Below are positions 27,276 through 35,375 of a stretch of DNA of 62,341 nucleotides, one piece after another. The stretch lies in the NCBI RefSeq assembly GCF_000767465.1, contig NZ_CP009296.1:1-62341 (forward strand), written 5' to 3'. The DNA comes from Novosphingobium pentaromativorans US6-1 (GTDB lineage Bacteria; Pseudomonadota; Alphaproteobacteria; Sphingomonadales; Sphingomonadaceae). Numbering within the stretch: the first letter of the stretch is position 1; every line of letters starts with the position of its first letter. A program made the translations under genes and the position numbers. The notes under the pieces were generated by a model. The model was given only the letters and a program-made list of their open reading frames with translations, was not told where the DNA came from and made no database searches.

Positions 27276-29181
27276 ATTCTTCTCCTTCACTTAGAACTAG
27301 ATCCCGGCGCTGGCCTTCCCACTCCTCTTTTGTCGGGTCGGGACCAATAATGTCGTCGAAGTCGATTTCATCGAAAGCCATGCTGCCGTCCTTCACTGTC
27401 AGGTTCGGCATGTCGCGATCGAGGGCGAGAACGTCTTCGGGAATGTCCTGCACCTGGTCATCGGCCAGTGCGGAATAATCGTTGAAAGCCGCCAGCTCTT
27501 CATCGCTCAGATCATCGATGGTCGCGATCGGGGCGATCGGCTTGGGCAGCGCCGGCACTTTCGGCGCAGGCGTCAAGCGCGAGCGGAACACGGCATCCTT
27601 GAAGTAGCGAATTTTCTTCCCGCGAATGACGGGGATACCGCCCCGGATGACGAGAATATCGTCTTCGGGCAGCTGCATCAGCTCTTGAGGGAGCATCAGT
27701 GCGCGCCGCTGTTCGGAGATTGTCTTGCTTCGATTGGCGAGCAATCCATGTATCGTCAGGGACCGGCTTTCCGCATCCTGACCGAGATAACCGAGGCGTT
27801 CGGACAGTTCCTTTGCGACCCGCAGTTCCTTGGGCGTGAAGGCAATTTCGACCCCGCAGTTTGATACGATTTCGTCCGCGCCATGCTCCCCATAGACATT
27901 TCGCAGCTGGGAGCGTGACTGGATGACGGGAAGCAGACGAAGCCCATAGCCGCGCACATAGGAGAACGCATTTGCAATGACCTGGGCGCGGCCGAGCCGC
28001 GCAAATTCGTCCAGAATGAGCAGCACGGACAGCTTTTCGCTATCGTCGGGCAGTTGCCGCGTGTTGAGGTCGATCAGCTGTTGGAAAAACAGATTGTAGA
28101 GCGGCGCGACCCTATCGAGTTCATCCGGCGAAACGCCGAGATAGATCGAGGTCGGGATGCGGCGAAGGTCCGTCAGGGAAAAGTCGCTTTCGGCAGTCGC
28201 GCGATCGACAATCGGATTGATCCAGAGATTGAGCTTGGAGGTGACGGTCTGGATAATGCCGGTGAATGTGTTGTCAGCGCTGGACGTAAAATCGCTCAAC
28301 GCAGCGCGGCACCCTTCCGATAGCGCACCATCGCCGGCTTCCTTGGCGAAGAATGCCTTCATCCCTGGCATCGTGATGGTCCGGTAGATCTCGCCAAACG
28401 AGAAGGGACGTTCAGGCTTGGCCGCGATCCACGATGCAATGCCGACAAATGCCGTGCGGGCTGATTCCGTCCAGAACGCCTCGCCCTTTTCCGGAGGCAC
28501 GAAGAGCATCGTGGCGATCTTCTGCAATTCGACCAGAACCTCAATCGGGTCGGACCTGTTGATGTAGCTGAGCGGGTTGTAGCGGGCCGTGCGGCCTTCC
28601 CTGTCCGTAGGGTTGAACAGGACAACCTTTTGGCCGCCTTTGCGGCGGAAACCCGCCGTGATTTCGTAGTTCTCACGCTTAATATCGAGCACGACAACCG
28701 AATCCGGCCATTGCAACAGATTGGGAATGACGATGCCGACGCCCTTGCCCGATCCGGTAGGGGCTTCGAGCAATACATGCTCCATCTTACCCACCATGAG
28801 AAAGCCGTTGCGGAAAAAGCCATTGCGGAAGCGGCCGAGCACAATGCCCTTTTTCGCGCGAAGGCCCGCCTTGCGGATTTCACCTTCGCGCGCGAAACGA
28901 GCTTCACCGTGAAGGTTCTTTTTCGGCCGCAGGACGATCGCCATGAGCAACACCGGCAACGGCACGCCTATGACCGCGCCTCGCCAAAGCGCTTCGGTCA
29001 CGACAGGATCATGCCGGTAATACCAGAAGAAGCCGGGGAGCGTGAGCGGATCATAAGCCGCGGCGGGCATCTTAAGGAAGAACCACGCCACCGTGCCGGT
29101 CAGCAGGCCGATCAGCAGGAGCGTGATCGGAAGGAGGACGAGGGCCAGTGCGAGCCTGTTAGAGCCTGTTTTCTGGATCAA
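27265..29181 (-). CDS. virD4: Type IV coupling protein VirD4/TraG
   Basis: A 638-aa coupling ATPase that brings the relaxase-DNA complex to the secretion channel. Two N-terminal transmembrane helices lie at about 10-35 and 65-85. Walker A is PTGSGKG at 141-147, and Walker B is LLILDEFARLG. Its start overlaps the end of virB11 by 23 bases. Confidence 0.95.
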   Translation of the reverse strand: MIQKTGSNRLALALVLLPITLLLIGLLTGTVAWFFLKMPAAAYDPLTLPGFFWYYRHDPVVTEALWRGAVIGVPLPVLLMAIVLRPKKNLHGEARFAREGEIRKAGLRAKKGIVLGRFRNGFFRNGFLMVGKMEHVLLEAPTGSGKGVGIVIPNLLQWPDSVVVLDIKRENYEITAGFRRKGGQKVVLFNPTDREGRTARYNPLSYINRSDPIEVLVELQKIATMLFVPPEKGEAFWTESARTAFVGIASWIAAKPERPFSFGEIYRTITMPGMKAFFAKEAGDGALSEGCRAALSDFTSSADNTFTGIIQTVTSKLNLWINPIVDRATAESDFSLTDLRRIPTSIYLGVSPDELDRVAPLYNLFFQQLIDLNTRQLPDDSEKLSVLLILDEFARLGRAQVIANAFSYVRGYGLRLLPVIQSRSQLRNVYGEHGADEIVSNCGVEIAFTPKELRVAKELSERLGYLGQDAESRSLTIHGLLANRSKTISEQRRALMLPQELMQLPEDDILVIRGGIPVIRGKKIRYFKDAVFRSRLTPAPKVPALPKPIAPIATIDDLSDEELAAFNDYSALADDQVQDIPEDVLALDRDMPNLTVKDGSMAFDEIDFDDIIGPDPTKEEWEGQRRDLVLSEGEEYGR

Positions 29182-30151
29182 AATATATCTCCGTCACGCG
29201 AAAGCGGCCTTCGACCTTCTTGGTCTGCACGACCACATCAACCAGCAGCTTGAGCAGGCTGCGAATGTCGTCACGGGCCAGATCGGCGCCGCCCTCGCTT
29301 TCCTTGACCAGCAATGTCAGCTGTTCGAACGCGAGTTCGGCCGAGTCCGCATGGATCGTCGTGATCGAGCCGGGATGGCCTGAGTTGACGTTGCGGAGAT
29401 AGAAGAACGCGGTGCCGTCGCGCAGCTCCTGCAACAGTATCCGGTCAGGCCGCATACGCAGGGCCGATTCCAGAAGATCCTTTGCAGAGATTTTCGCGGT
29501 GCCCTGCTTGTCCTTCGCGTAGAGCATGTGGACCACGTTGCGATGCGGAACGACCAATTCGCGCGTGTCTTCGATCGTCAGCAGCCGCTCATGCGGCGGA
29601 ATGAGCTGGATCAGCCCTTTAGAGAGCGTCGTCTTTCCCGAGCCGGTAGCGCCCGAAATCAGGATATTCTTGCGGCCTTGGACCGCCTTTTGGAAAAATT
29701 CGACGTGCTTTCCTGCGTCGAGCAGATCGCGCAATTCAACATCGAGCGGCGAGACTTGCCTAGTTGCGATCTTTGTCTCGCTAAACAGCCCACCGCGCTC
29801 GAAGTCCTCCATCGTCAACGTCACCGATGACGGTTTGCGGATGGTGATGGACACGGTGCCGGCAGGGACAGCAGGCGGCACAACCAGCTGCACGCGCTCA
29901 CCGCTGGGGAGGATTGTGGAGCAGATCGGCGTGGACTGGCTTATGTCCTGATGCGTGAAAGCCGCCGCTGCCCGCGCGAGCGCGAGCAGCGACTTTTCAT
30001 TGAGGTCAGGCAATGTCTCCCAGGACCATCCATTGCGCGTTTCAATCGCCGCTTCGCCAGCCTTGTTAATCACCAGCTCCGTTACGTCCTCACGCGCAAG
30101 AAGAGGACGCAGCGGCAGCAGGGCGTTTTCGAGGACAGCCGTATTGCTCAC
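29159..30151 (-). CDS. virB11: T4SS ATPase VirB11
   Basis: A 330-aa hexameric secretion ATPase. Walker A is GATGSGKTT at 167-175, with the Asp box (LTIEDTREL), Walker B region (ILLQELRDGTAFFYL) and His box (GHPGSITTIHAD). It is coupled to virB10 by a 4-base overlap. Confidence 0.95.
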   Translation of the reverse strand: MSNTAVLENALLPLRPLLAREDVTELVINKAGEAAIETRNGWSWETLPDLNEKSLLALARAAAAFTHQDISQSTPICSTILPSGERVQLVVPPAVPAGTVSITIRKPSSVTLTMEDFERGGLFSETKIATRQVSPLDVELRDLLDAGKHVEFFQKAVQGRKNILISGATGSGKTTLSKGLIQLIPPHERLLTIEDTRELVVPHRNVVHMLYAKDKQGTAKISAKDLLESALRMRPDRILLQELRDGTAFFYLRNVNSGHPGSITTIHADSAELAFEQLTLLVKESEGGADLARDDIRSLLKLLVDVVVQTKKVEGRFRVTEIYFDPENRL

Positions 30152-31416
30152 TGGCCGCGCCTCAGCCGCAGGCCGTAGATGTTGGAGAAATCGAAGTCGC
30201 GAGCGACCATAATCCCCACTTCCGCGCCCTGATTGATGCGAAGCACCGGCTGAATCTGCATCGTGTCCCGCAAGATCGTGTCCGACGCTTGGCTGGGAAC
30301 CCGCGTGACATTATCGGCGTCGGAGACTTCCGAGGCGGCGATCGAGGCGGCATCGTTGAGCGAGCTGAACAACAGCGCGGCCCCGAAGCGTTCCCAAAAG
30401 AAGTTCTTCACGCCGCCTGCCATACCTGAACGGCCAAGCGCGTCGCTGGCGGGCGAACCTACGTCGATCGCCACGCCGCGAGGCGTAACCGCGCGGTTCC
30501 ATACCGCAAAGAGACGATATTTGCCGCGCTGGACGCCGGTTTGATATTCGCCCAAGACGCGCGTTCCCTTTTCCAGCAGGACGACGCGGCCGTTGTCCGA
30601 ATAAATGTCGCGGGGAATGATGCAGCTGACATATCCGGGCTGACTGGAATCCATCGCCGTTTGCAGCACGCACGGAATGAACGACCCTGCGAGGATCAGC
30701 ATATCGCGGTTGCCAATGTCGCGGCCTGACACCCGATCAATTTGCGAGGTTTGGCGCATGTTTTCGAGATTTGTCCGGCGCGATCCACCTTGCCCATCAC
30801 CATCGGCCGACGCACCAATCAACTGCGCGCCCTGTGCTCCTGTGCCGCCGCCCATGGGCAGGCCGGTGGCAGCTGCCACCGCTCCACCGACCCCGCCGCC
30901 GTTTTCGCCACCATAAGCCATGATCCCGGCGCGGCGTTGGGCCTCAGCGATGACTTGCCCCTCAGACTTTTGGGGGCGGCCATTCGCGCCGCCCGTGCGG
31001 GGCGCTTGGCTTCCATCAAGCGCCGGCACTTCCGTCATGGGCACCGGCGCGTTCGGATCATTTGGCGCATCGGCAAGCGTGGGCGCTATGATCGACTTGG
31101 GATCGTAGTTGGCGAGCTGCCTTTCATCCGGCTTTTCCGCTTTCTCGGCCTTTTCGGTTGGATCGCTCCGCATCGCGTCGATTGTGCTGAAACCGAGAAC
31201 GATCGCGCCGCAGGCAACCGCCGCGAGAACGACCGCCTTTTTGGGGTCGATCGACCTGTTCGGCAGAGCGGCAATCTTCGCCTGGCGCTCGCTTTGCCGC
31301 TCAATATCTTCGGGATCGGGCACCGGCTCAGACGCGAGGGGCCGGTTTTCGACCGTCTCGCCCTGCGAGATGATGTTGTCGCCATGCGGCGCGTTGTCAT
31401 GATCGTTCGCAGCCAT
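30148..31416 (-). CDS. virB10: T4SS protein VirB10/TrbI
   Basis: A 422-aa protein that spans the envelope. It has a cytoplasmic N-terminus, one transmembrane helix at about 60-80, a proline-rich periplasmic linker, and a C-terminal TrbI domain (ILAGSFIPCVLQTAMDSSQPGYVSC, VLLEKGTRVLGEY). A glycine-rich stretch in the middle encodes one exact copy of the plasmid's 16-bp palindrome. Confidence 0.94.
   Translation of the reverse strand: MAANDHDNAPHGDNIISQGETVENRPLASEPVPDPEDIERQSERQAKIAALPNRSIDPKKAVVLAAVACGAIVLGFSTIDAMRSDPTEKAEKAEKPDERQLANYDPKSIIAPTLADAPNDPNAPVPMTEVPALDGSQAPRTGGANGRPQKSEGQVIAEAQRRAGIMAYGGENGGGVGGAVAAATGLPMGGGTGAQGAQLIGASADGDGQGGSRRTNLENMRQTSQIDRVSGRDIGNRDMLILAGSFIPCVLQTAMDSSQPGYVSCIIPRDIYSDNGRVVLLEKGTRVLGEYQTGVQRGKYRLFAVWNRAVTPRGVAIDVGSPASDALGRSGMAGGVKNFFWERFGAALLFSSLNDAASIAASEVSDADNVTRVPSQASDTILRDTMQIQPVLRINQGAEVGIMVARDFDFSNIYGLRLRRGQ
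30865..30880. promoter_or_regulatory. 16-bp palindrome inside virB10 (site family P)
   Basis: Exact GGTGGCAGCTGCCACC within the low-complexity linker coding region (AVAAATGL). An intragenic copy argues against a pure terminator role and for a partition-type or roadblock site, unless it is chance in a tolerant linker. Confidence 0.5.
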
Positions 31417-31417
31417 T

Positions 31418-32260
31418 TTATTGAACCCCCGTGGTTCGCTCGACTAGGCCAGAGGCCGTGTCAGTTTTGGGATCGCGCCCGTAATAGTCGGTTTTCTGAT
31501 TGTGGATGCAGAGCACTTCGAGGCCCCGGCGCAGCCGGATTGTCCTGTAAACCCCGTGCAGCACCACATATTCATCGCGCACATCGAAGGAGGCGATGGC
31601 TTCCGATCCATCAGGATTGACGACGAAGAACGCCGGCAATTCACGCTGGTTGGGGAAGCGCATCACGGTGAACTGTCCATTGTCAGACACTTCGGAGGGC
31701 TGGATGGCCGTCGATCCTTGCATGATGTAATCGGCGTTGCGTGTGCCTTCCAGCACGCCAATATCGAGCGCGGACTTCACCGCGCCGCGTTCCAAGGCTT
31801 TCAGCTGGGCCAGCTGGGCCATTGCGGCTTGCGCCTGCGCCTCGGCCGCTTCCTGTTCAGGATAGCGGAAAACGACCGTATAGAAGCCGCTGCCGCGCTG
31901 CGTTGGCGACAGAGCGAAGCGGTAGCTGCGCGGGCCGTAGCGTGAACGGGTTATGACTGTCAGGTTCGTGCGACCCGCGCGCTCGCGCGGTTTGATGAAA
32001 AGCGAATTGGCAGCCGGTGCGACTTCCCAAGACACGGTATCGCCCAACGCCACATGCTCGACTACTTCATCCTTGGCGAAGACGATTTCCGTGGCGATGC
32101 GGAATACACCCGGAATCTCATAGACTTGCCGATCATTGTAGTTCGCTTCACGAACCCGGTGATCGAGCACCGTCGCATGAGGCGTTTCTTCGGCCATCGC
32201 CGGCGACGCAGCTAGCGCGATCGCGAGCGCAAACGGGGCGCTCCACTTCAACACGGTCAT
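31418..32260 (-). CDS. virB9: T4SS protein VirB9/TrbG
   Basis: A 280-aa periplasmic and outer-membrane core component with a signal peptide ([16 protein letters not shown]). The N-terminal domain has [20 protein letters not shown]; the C-terminal domain ([33 protein letters not shown]) binds VirB7 in known systems. Overlaps virB8 by four bases. Confidence 0.94.
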   Translation of the reverse strand: MTVLKWSAPFALAIALAASPAMAEETPHATVLDHRVREANYNDRQVYEIPGVFRIATEIVFAKDEVVEHVALGDTVSWEVAPAANSLFIKPRERAGRTNLTVITRSRYGPRSYRFALSPTQRGSGFYTVVFRYPEQEAAEAQAQAAMAQLAQLKALERGAVKSALDIGVLEGTRNADYIMQGSTAIQPSEVSDNGQFTVMRFPNQRELPAFFVVNPDGSEAIASFDVRDEYVVLHGVYRTIRLRRGLEVLCIHNQKTDYYGRDPKTDTASGLVERTTGVQ

Positions 32261-32940
32261 TGGGGCACCTCCACGTCAGCGCGATAGCTCTCGACCTGAT
32301 AGCCAAGCGGATTCTTGAAGCGGTCCACTTCCTTGCTCGGCGTGCCATCGACCTTGTATTTGATGGTCGCGACGGCATCGGTTTTGGTCGAGTTCGAGCC
32401 GGTCACAGATTCCTTAGTGAAATAGACCTGCGCGACGTTGCCGCCCAGGAACGACACCCGCTTGATTTCGACAAAAACATCAGTGCGGTTCGCAAGGATG
32501 TTTTGCGGACTTTGGGGATTGTCGGTCTTGTAGAAGCGTGACCACCGATCCTGTTCGGGCCGCGCCGACATGACCATGACCGCATCGAAATATTCTTCGC
32601 GAGCGGCCGCTATCCAGCCTTCGCGATAGCGGACATAGGTAGCGAGGAAATACTTACGGACCGCCTCGTCATAGGTGATCGTCGCGTCACCGTGGAGCTT
32701 GGCGGCGATCGACGCCTCGCCCGTGTTACGGTCCACCGTGATAACATATGGCTCGACCGTTTTTAGAGGCGTCAGGGCTGCAACGGCCACAACGCCAGCA
32801 GTCGCCAGGGCGCCAGCAACGCCAGCGACGACCCACGCCAGCTTTTTGGAGCGCTCGGCCGCCGCAAGCTTGTCACGTTCCCAGCTTGCAGCCTCTTCAA
32901 AATAGGCTTTCAGCTCGTCCTTTGGAATACCAACTGCCAT
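32257..32940 (-). CDS. virB8: T4SS protein VirB8
   Basis: A 227-aa inner-membrane assembly factor. It has a short cytoplasmic start with [13 protein letters not shown], one transmembrane helix at about 35-55, and a periplasmic NTF2-like domain ([45 protein letters not shown]). Confidence 0.94.
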   Translation of the reverse strand: MAVGIPKDELKAYFEEAASWERDKLAAAERSKKLAWVVAGVAGALATAGVVAVAALTPLKTVEPYVITVDRNTGEASIAAKLHGDATITYDEAVRKYFLATYVRYREGWIAAAREEYFDAVMVMSARPEQDRWSRFYKTDNPQSPQNILANRTDVFVEIKRVSFLGGNVAQVYFTKESVTGSNSTKTDAVATIKYKVDGTPSKEVDRFKNPLGYQVESYRADVEVPQ

Positions 32941-32949
32941 CGTAACACC

Positions 32950-33270
32950 TCAGCAATTCGAGTAGATCGGGCCGCGCAGCGAGGCGCTTAGACGCGGCAC
33001 TTCGACCGCCCGCGATGCGTCCGACTGTTCATTGCCCGGAGTGGAGGGGTCTGCCGGGGCCGCGTCCGGCGTTGCCGGTGCACCCTGATTGAACACGTCC
33101 ACATTTGCCGGCGCGGTTCGCTGTGCGGCCTGATCCGGGATTGTGGGGAGGGTAAGCCCATGCGGATTTGCAGGCCGCATCGGCCCCTCACATTTGGCTG
33201 GCTTTTTGACGGGCTGACCTGCGCAGGCCGCCAGCGCCAGGCAGATTCCGAGTCCAAGCAACTTGCGCAT
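32950..33270 (-). CDS. VirB7-position lipoprotein
   Basis: A 106-aa lipoprotein. MRKLLGLGICLALAACAG ends in a lipobox (LAAC, C16). It lies between virB6 and virB8, where VirB7 is expected, but is longer than the 50-aa classic VirB7. The mature part is Pro- and Ala-rich and ends SASLRGPIYSNC, with a terminal cysteine that could pair with VirB9. The ATG at 33270 is the only one that fits the signal peptide. Confidence 0.78.
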   Translation of the reverse strand: MRKLLGLGICLALAACAGQPVKKPAKCEGPMRPANPHGLTLPTIPDQAAQRTAPANVDVFNQGAPATPDAAPADPSTPGNEQSDASRAVEVPRLSASLRGPIYSNC

Positions 33271-33280
33271 ATTCGTTCCC

Positions 33281-34297
33281 TCAAGCTCTGGTGATTGTGT
33301 TTCGGTTGCGCCAACGGCGAACCGCCGACGAGAAGCCCCGCCCCATGCTGGCCCCCATGGCGCGGGCATCGCTGGCCGCGTGCCCTGCGCCCGTTGCAAC
33401 TGCCCCGCCACCCTTCGTCACCGCGTTGCCGAACTGCGTCACCATTGCAGCCGCGCCGCCGCCAAGTGAGGCAGCTATTCCGGGGATTTGGATGAAGAAA
33501 AAGCAGGCGAGAATGTAGAACGCGATGATCCGGATACAGGTGCTCCAGATGTTGTCAAAATCGCCATCGAATGTTGCTGTTGCCGATTCAGCGACATTGG
33601 CCACAACGAGCACAAGAAGCATCGCAAATAGCGACAACATCAGAAAGTTGAGGACGCTGCCGAGCCATGAGAAGAAGTAGCTTCTGGTGGAATCAAACAG
33701 CAGCGCTGCTACGAAGATCGGCCCGACCACCGCCAGACAGGCGAGCGCAAACAGCGCATAGAGCACGATCACAAAGCCGACAGCCAGTGCGAACAGAGCC
33801 GCGATCGCTGTCAAAAGAATGATGATAGTGGCACCGATACACAGCATAATTGCGGCCGCAGCGCCGGGAATATCAGTCAGTGAGGCGTGTTCCTCTGCGT
33901 ATTTCTCGGTCGCATCCTGCATCGCGAGCAGTGCATCATCGACCCGCGCCCACATCCCATCGAAAGACCCACCAACGCCGTCCGGTGAGCCGCCTACGAT
34001 CGAGGCAAACTCATGCGGCAGGCCGGTCACGATCATCTGTGCGAGCGATGCTCCATAGAGGTTTGTCACAGCATAATAGAGCGCGGCCAGCATAAGCGAG
34101 CGATAGACATATTCGCGGAAGGGGTATTGCACGGCCCCGCGCATAATCGCGTAGCCTAGCAGGATTATGTAAATGATCATGCCAGTGCGGAGCGGTCCAG
34201 CGATCCACCCAACAAACCCAGCATAGTTGGACACAACTACCGAATTGAGTTCGTTGGTGAAGCCCTGATAGGCATTCGTAAATAGATCGTATTCCAC
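33281..34297 (-). CDS. virB6: T4SS protein VirB6/TrbL
   Basis: A 338-aa polytopic inner-membrane channel component. It has about six to eight hydrophobic helices, a large periplasmic loop at about 95-150, and a Gly/Ala-rich C-terminus. The motif around LFDSTRSYFFSWLGSVLNF is typical of the family. Confidence 0.9.
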   Translation of the reverse strand: MEYDLFTNAYQGFTNELNSVVVSNYAGFVGWIAGPLRTGMIIYIILLGYAIMRGAVQYPFREYVYRSLMLAALYYAVTNLYGASLAQMIVTGLPHEFASIVGGSPDGVGGSFDGMWARVDDALLAMQDATEKYAEEHASLTDIPGAAAAIMLCIGATIIILLTAIAALFALAVGFVIVLYALFALACLAVVGPIFVAALLFDSTRSYFFSWLGSVLNFLMLSLFAMLLVLVVANVAESATATFDGDFDNIWSTCIRIIAFYILACFFFIQIPGIAASLGGGAAAMVTQFGNAVTKGGGAVATGAGHAASDARAMGASMGRGFSSAVRRWRNRNTITRA

Positions 34298-34340
34298 CAG
34301 ACCGCTCCGATTAGATATAATTCAAGCTGTTATTACAGCC

Positions 34341-34646
34341 TTACATTCCAGCTGCCTTCCGTGCTCGCGCACGCTGCTCATCACGTTTCCGCGACCTTTC
34401 AATGGAGGCGATTTTGTTCTTTATGCCTCCGCAATTGCGAGCCACTGGCATGGGGAGGTCCGACTGTTTGAGTTCGCTGTTCACGATCTTGTCGCACTCA
34501 GCGACGATCACCGGAATCTGATCTTCATGAGTTTTGAGCCAATCAACGTCATGATAGGTCATTAAAATCTCGGGAAATGTGGGCGCGCGTTCGCAGCCGG
34601 CGAGCAAGCCGGCTGCGCTGATCGCAAGAAGGACCATTTTCTTCAT
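34341..34646 (-). CDS. EexN-like entry-exclusion lipoprotein candidate
   Basis: A 101-aa lipoprotein: KKMVLLAISAAGLLAGC gives a lipobox (LAGC), followed by a domain with two further cysteines (VAECDKI, VARNCGG). Position between virB5 and virB6, size and cysteine spacing fit EexN-type exclusion proteins. The last 18 residues (RSRKRDEQRARARKAAGM) are almost the same as the end of the adjacent VirB5. ATG at 34646 is chosen over an upstream TTG. Confidence 0.6.
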   Translation of the reverse strand: MKKMVLLAISAAGLLAGCERAPTFPEILMTYHDVDWLKTHEDQIPVIVAECDKIVNSELKQSDLPMPVARNCGGIKNKIASIERSRKRDEQRARARKAAGM

Positions 34647-34648
34647 GG

Positions 34649-35362
34649 TCAAATTCCAGCTGCCGCCCGCGCTCGCGCACGCTGCTCATCGCGTTTGCGC
34701 GACCTGTCCGCAAAAGCTTCGGCCGTGTGCGCCGCGGCCTCCGCTCTGCGCGCTCGCTCCAACGCTTCGACGCGGAGCTGGTCGTTCATCATCGACGCGC
34801 TTTCGAGCTGGATGCGCGCTTGAAGGTCAGCAACTTCCTTGGCTGTTGATGCGGTCGCAAGTCGATTGCGCAGCTCTTCCAGACCCTCACCGCGCGATGT
34901 GGCCGCTTCGCCCATGCCTTCGGCCATGGCCTTGTCCATCGCGATCGAGCGAGCTGTCTGATAGCGAACGTCAGTCTGATCGCCATTCGCGGATACGCCG
35001 AGACGTTCGAGCATGTCCTGATAGATCGCATCAGATCGCCCGCCGTAGCTGCCGCCGCCGCCAAAATCGCCGCGCGCCATGCGTTCGAGCGAGTTCACAT
35101 CAACGCCCAGGGTGCGAAGTGAATCTGTCTTAAGCTGGTTGGCGATCGAGGAAACATCGGTCAGCTGGTTCAACCCTTGGTAGAGCTGCTGCGCTTCCGC
35201 AATCTGCTGGCGACCTTGCTCGATCATCTGCATGGTCTTCTGGATTTGTTCGATATGCTTGAGCACCGACGTGCTATCGAACACAGGGATACCCTGCGCA
35301 CTGGCTGGCGTCGCGGCCGCAAGGCTCCCGATCGACACAGCCGCCAAGATAAGCTGCTTCAT
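34649..35362 (-). CDS. virB5: T4SS minor pilus protein VirB5
   Basis: A 237-aa secreted protein with signal peptide (LILAAVSIGSLAAATPASAQG, cleavage after SAQ) and long amphipathic helices (IEQIQKTMQMIEQGRQQIAEA), as in VirB5/TraC pilus-tip proteins. The C-terminal tail RSRKRDEQRARARAAAGI is shared with the next gene. ATG at 35362 matches the signal peptide. Confidence 0.88.
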   Translation of the reverse strand: MKQLILAAVSIGSLAAATPASAQGIPVFDSTSVLKHIEQIQKTMQMIEQGRQQIAEAQQLYQGLNQLTDVSSIANQLKTDSLRTLGVDVNSLERMARGDFGGGGSYGGRSDAIYQDMLERLGVSANGDQTDVRYQTARSIAMDKAMAEGMGEAATSRGEGLEELRNRLATASTAKEVADLQARIQLESASMMNDQLRVEALERARRAEAAAHTAEAFADRSRKRDEQRARARAAAGI

Positions 35363-35375
35363 AGTCTCACTCCTT

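Noticed and set aside
33281..33469. Plus-strand frames opposite virB6 and virB7
   Set aside because: Shadow frames of well-supported VirB genes.
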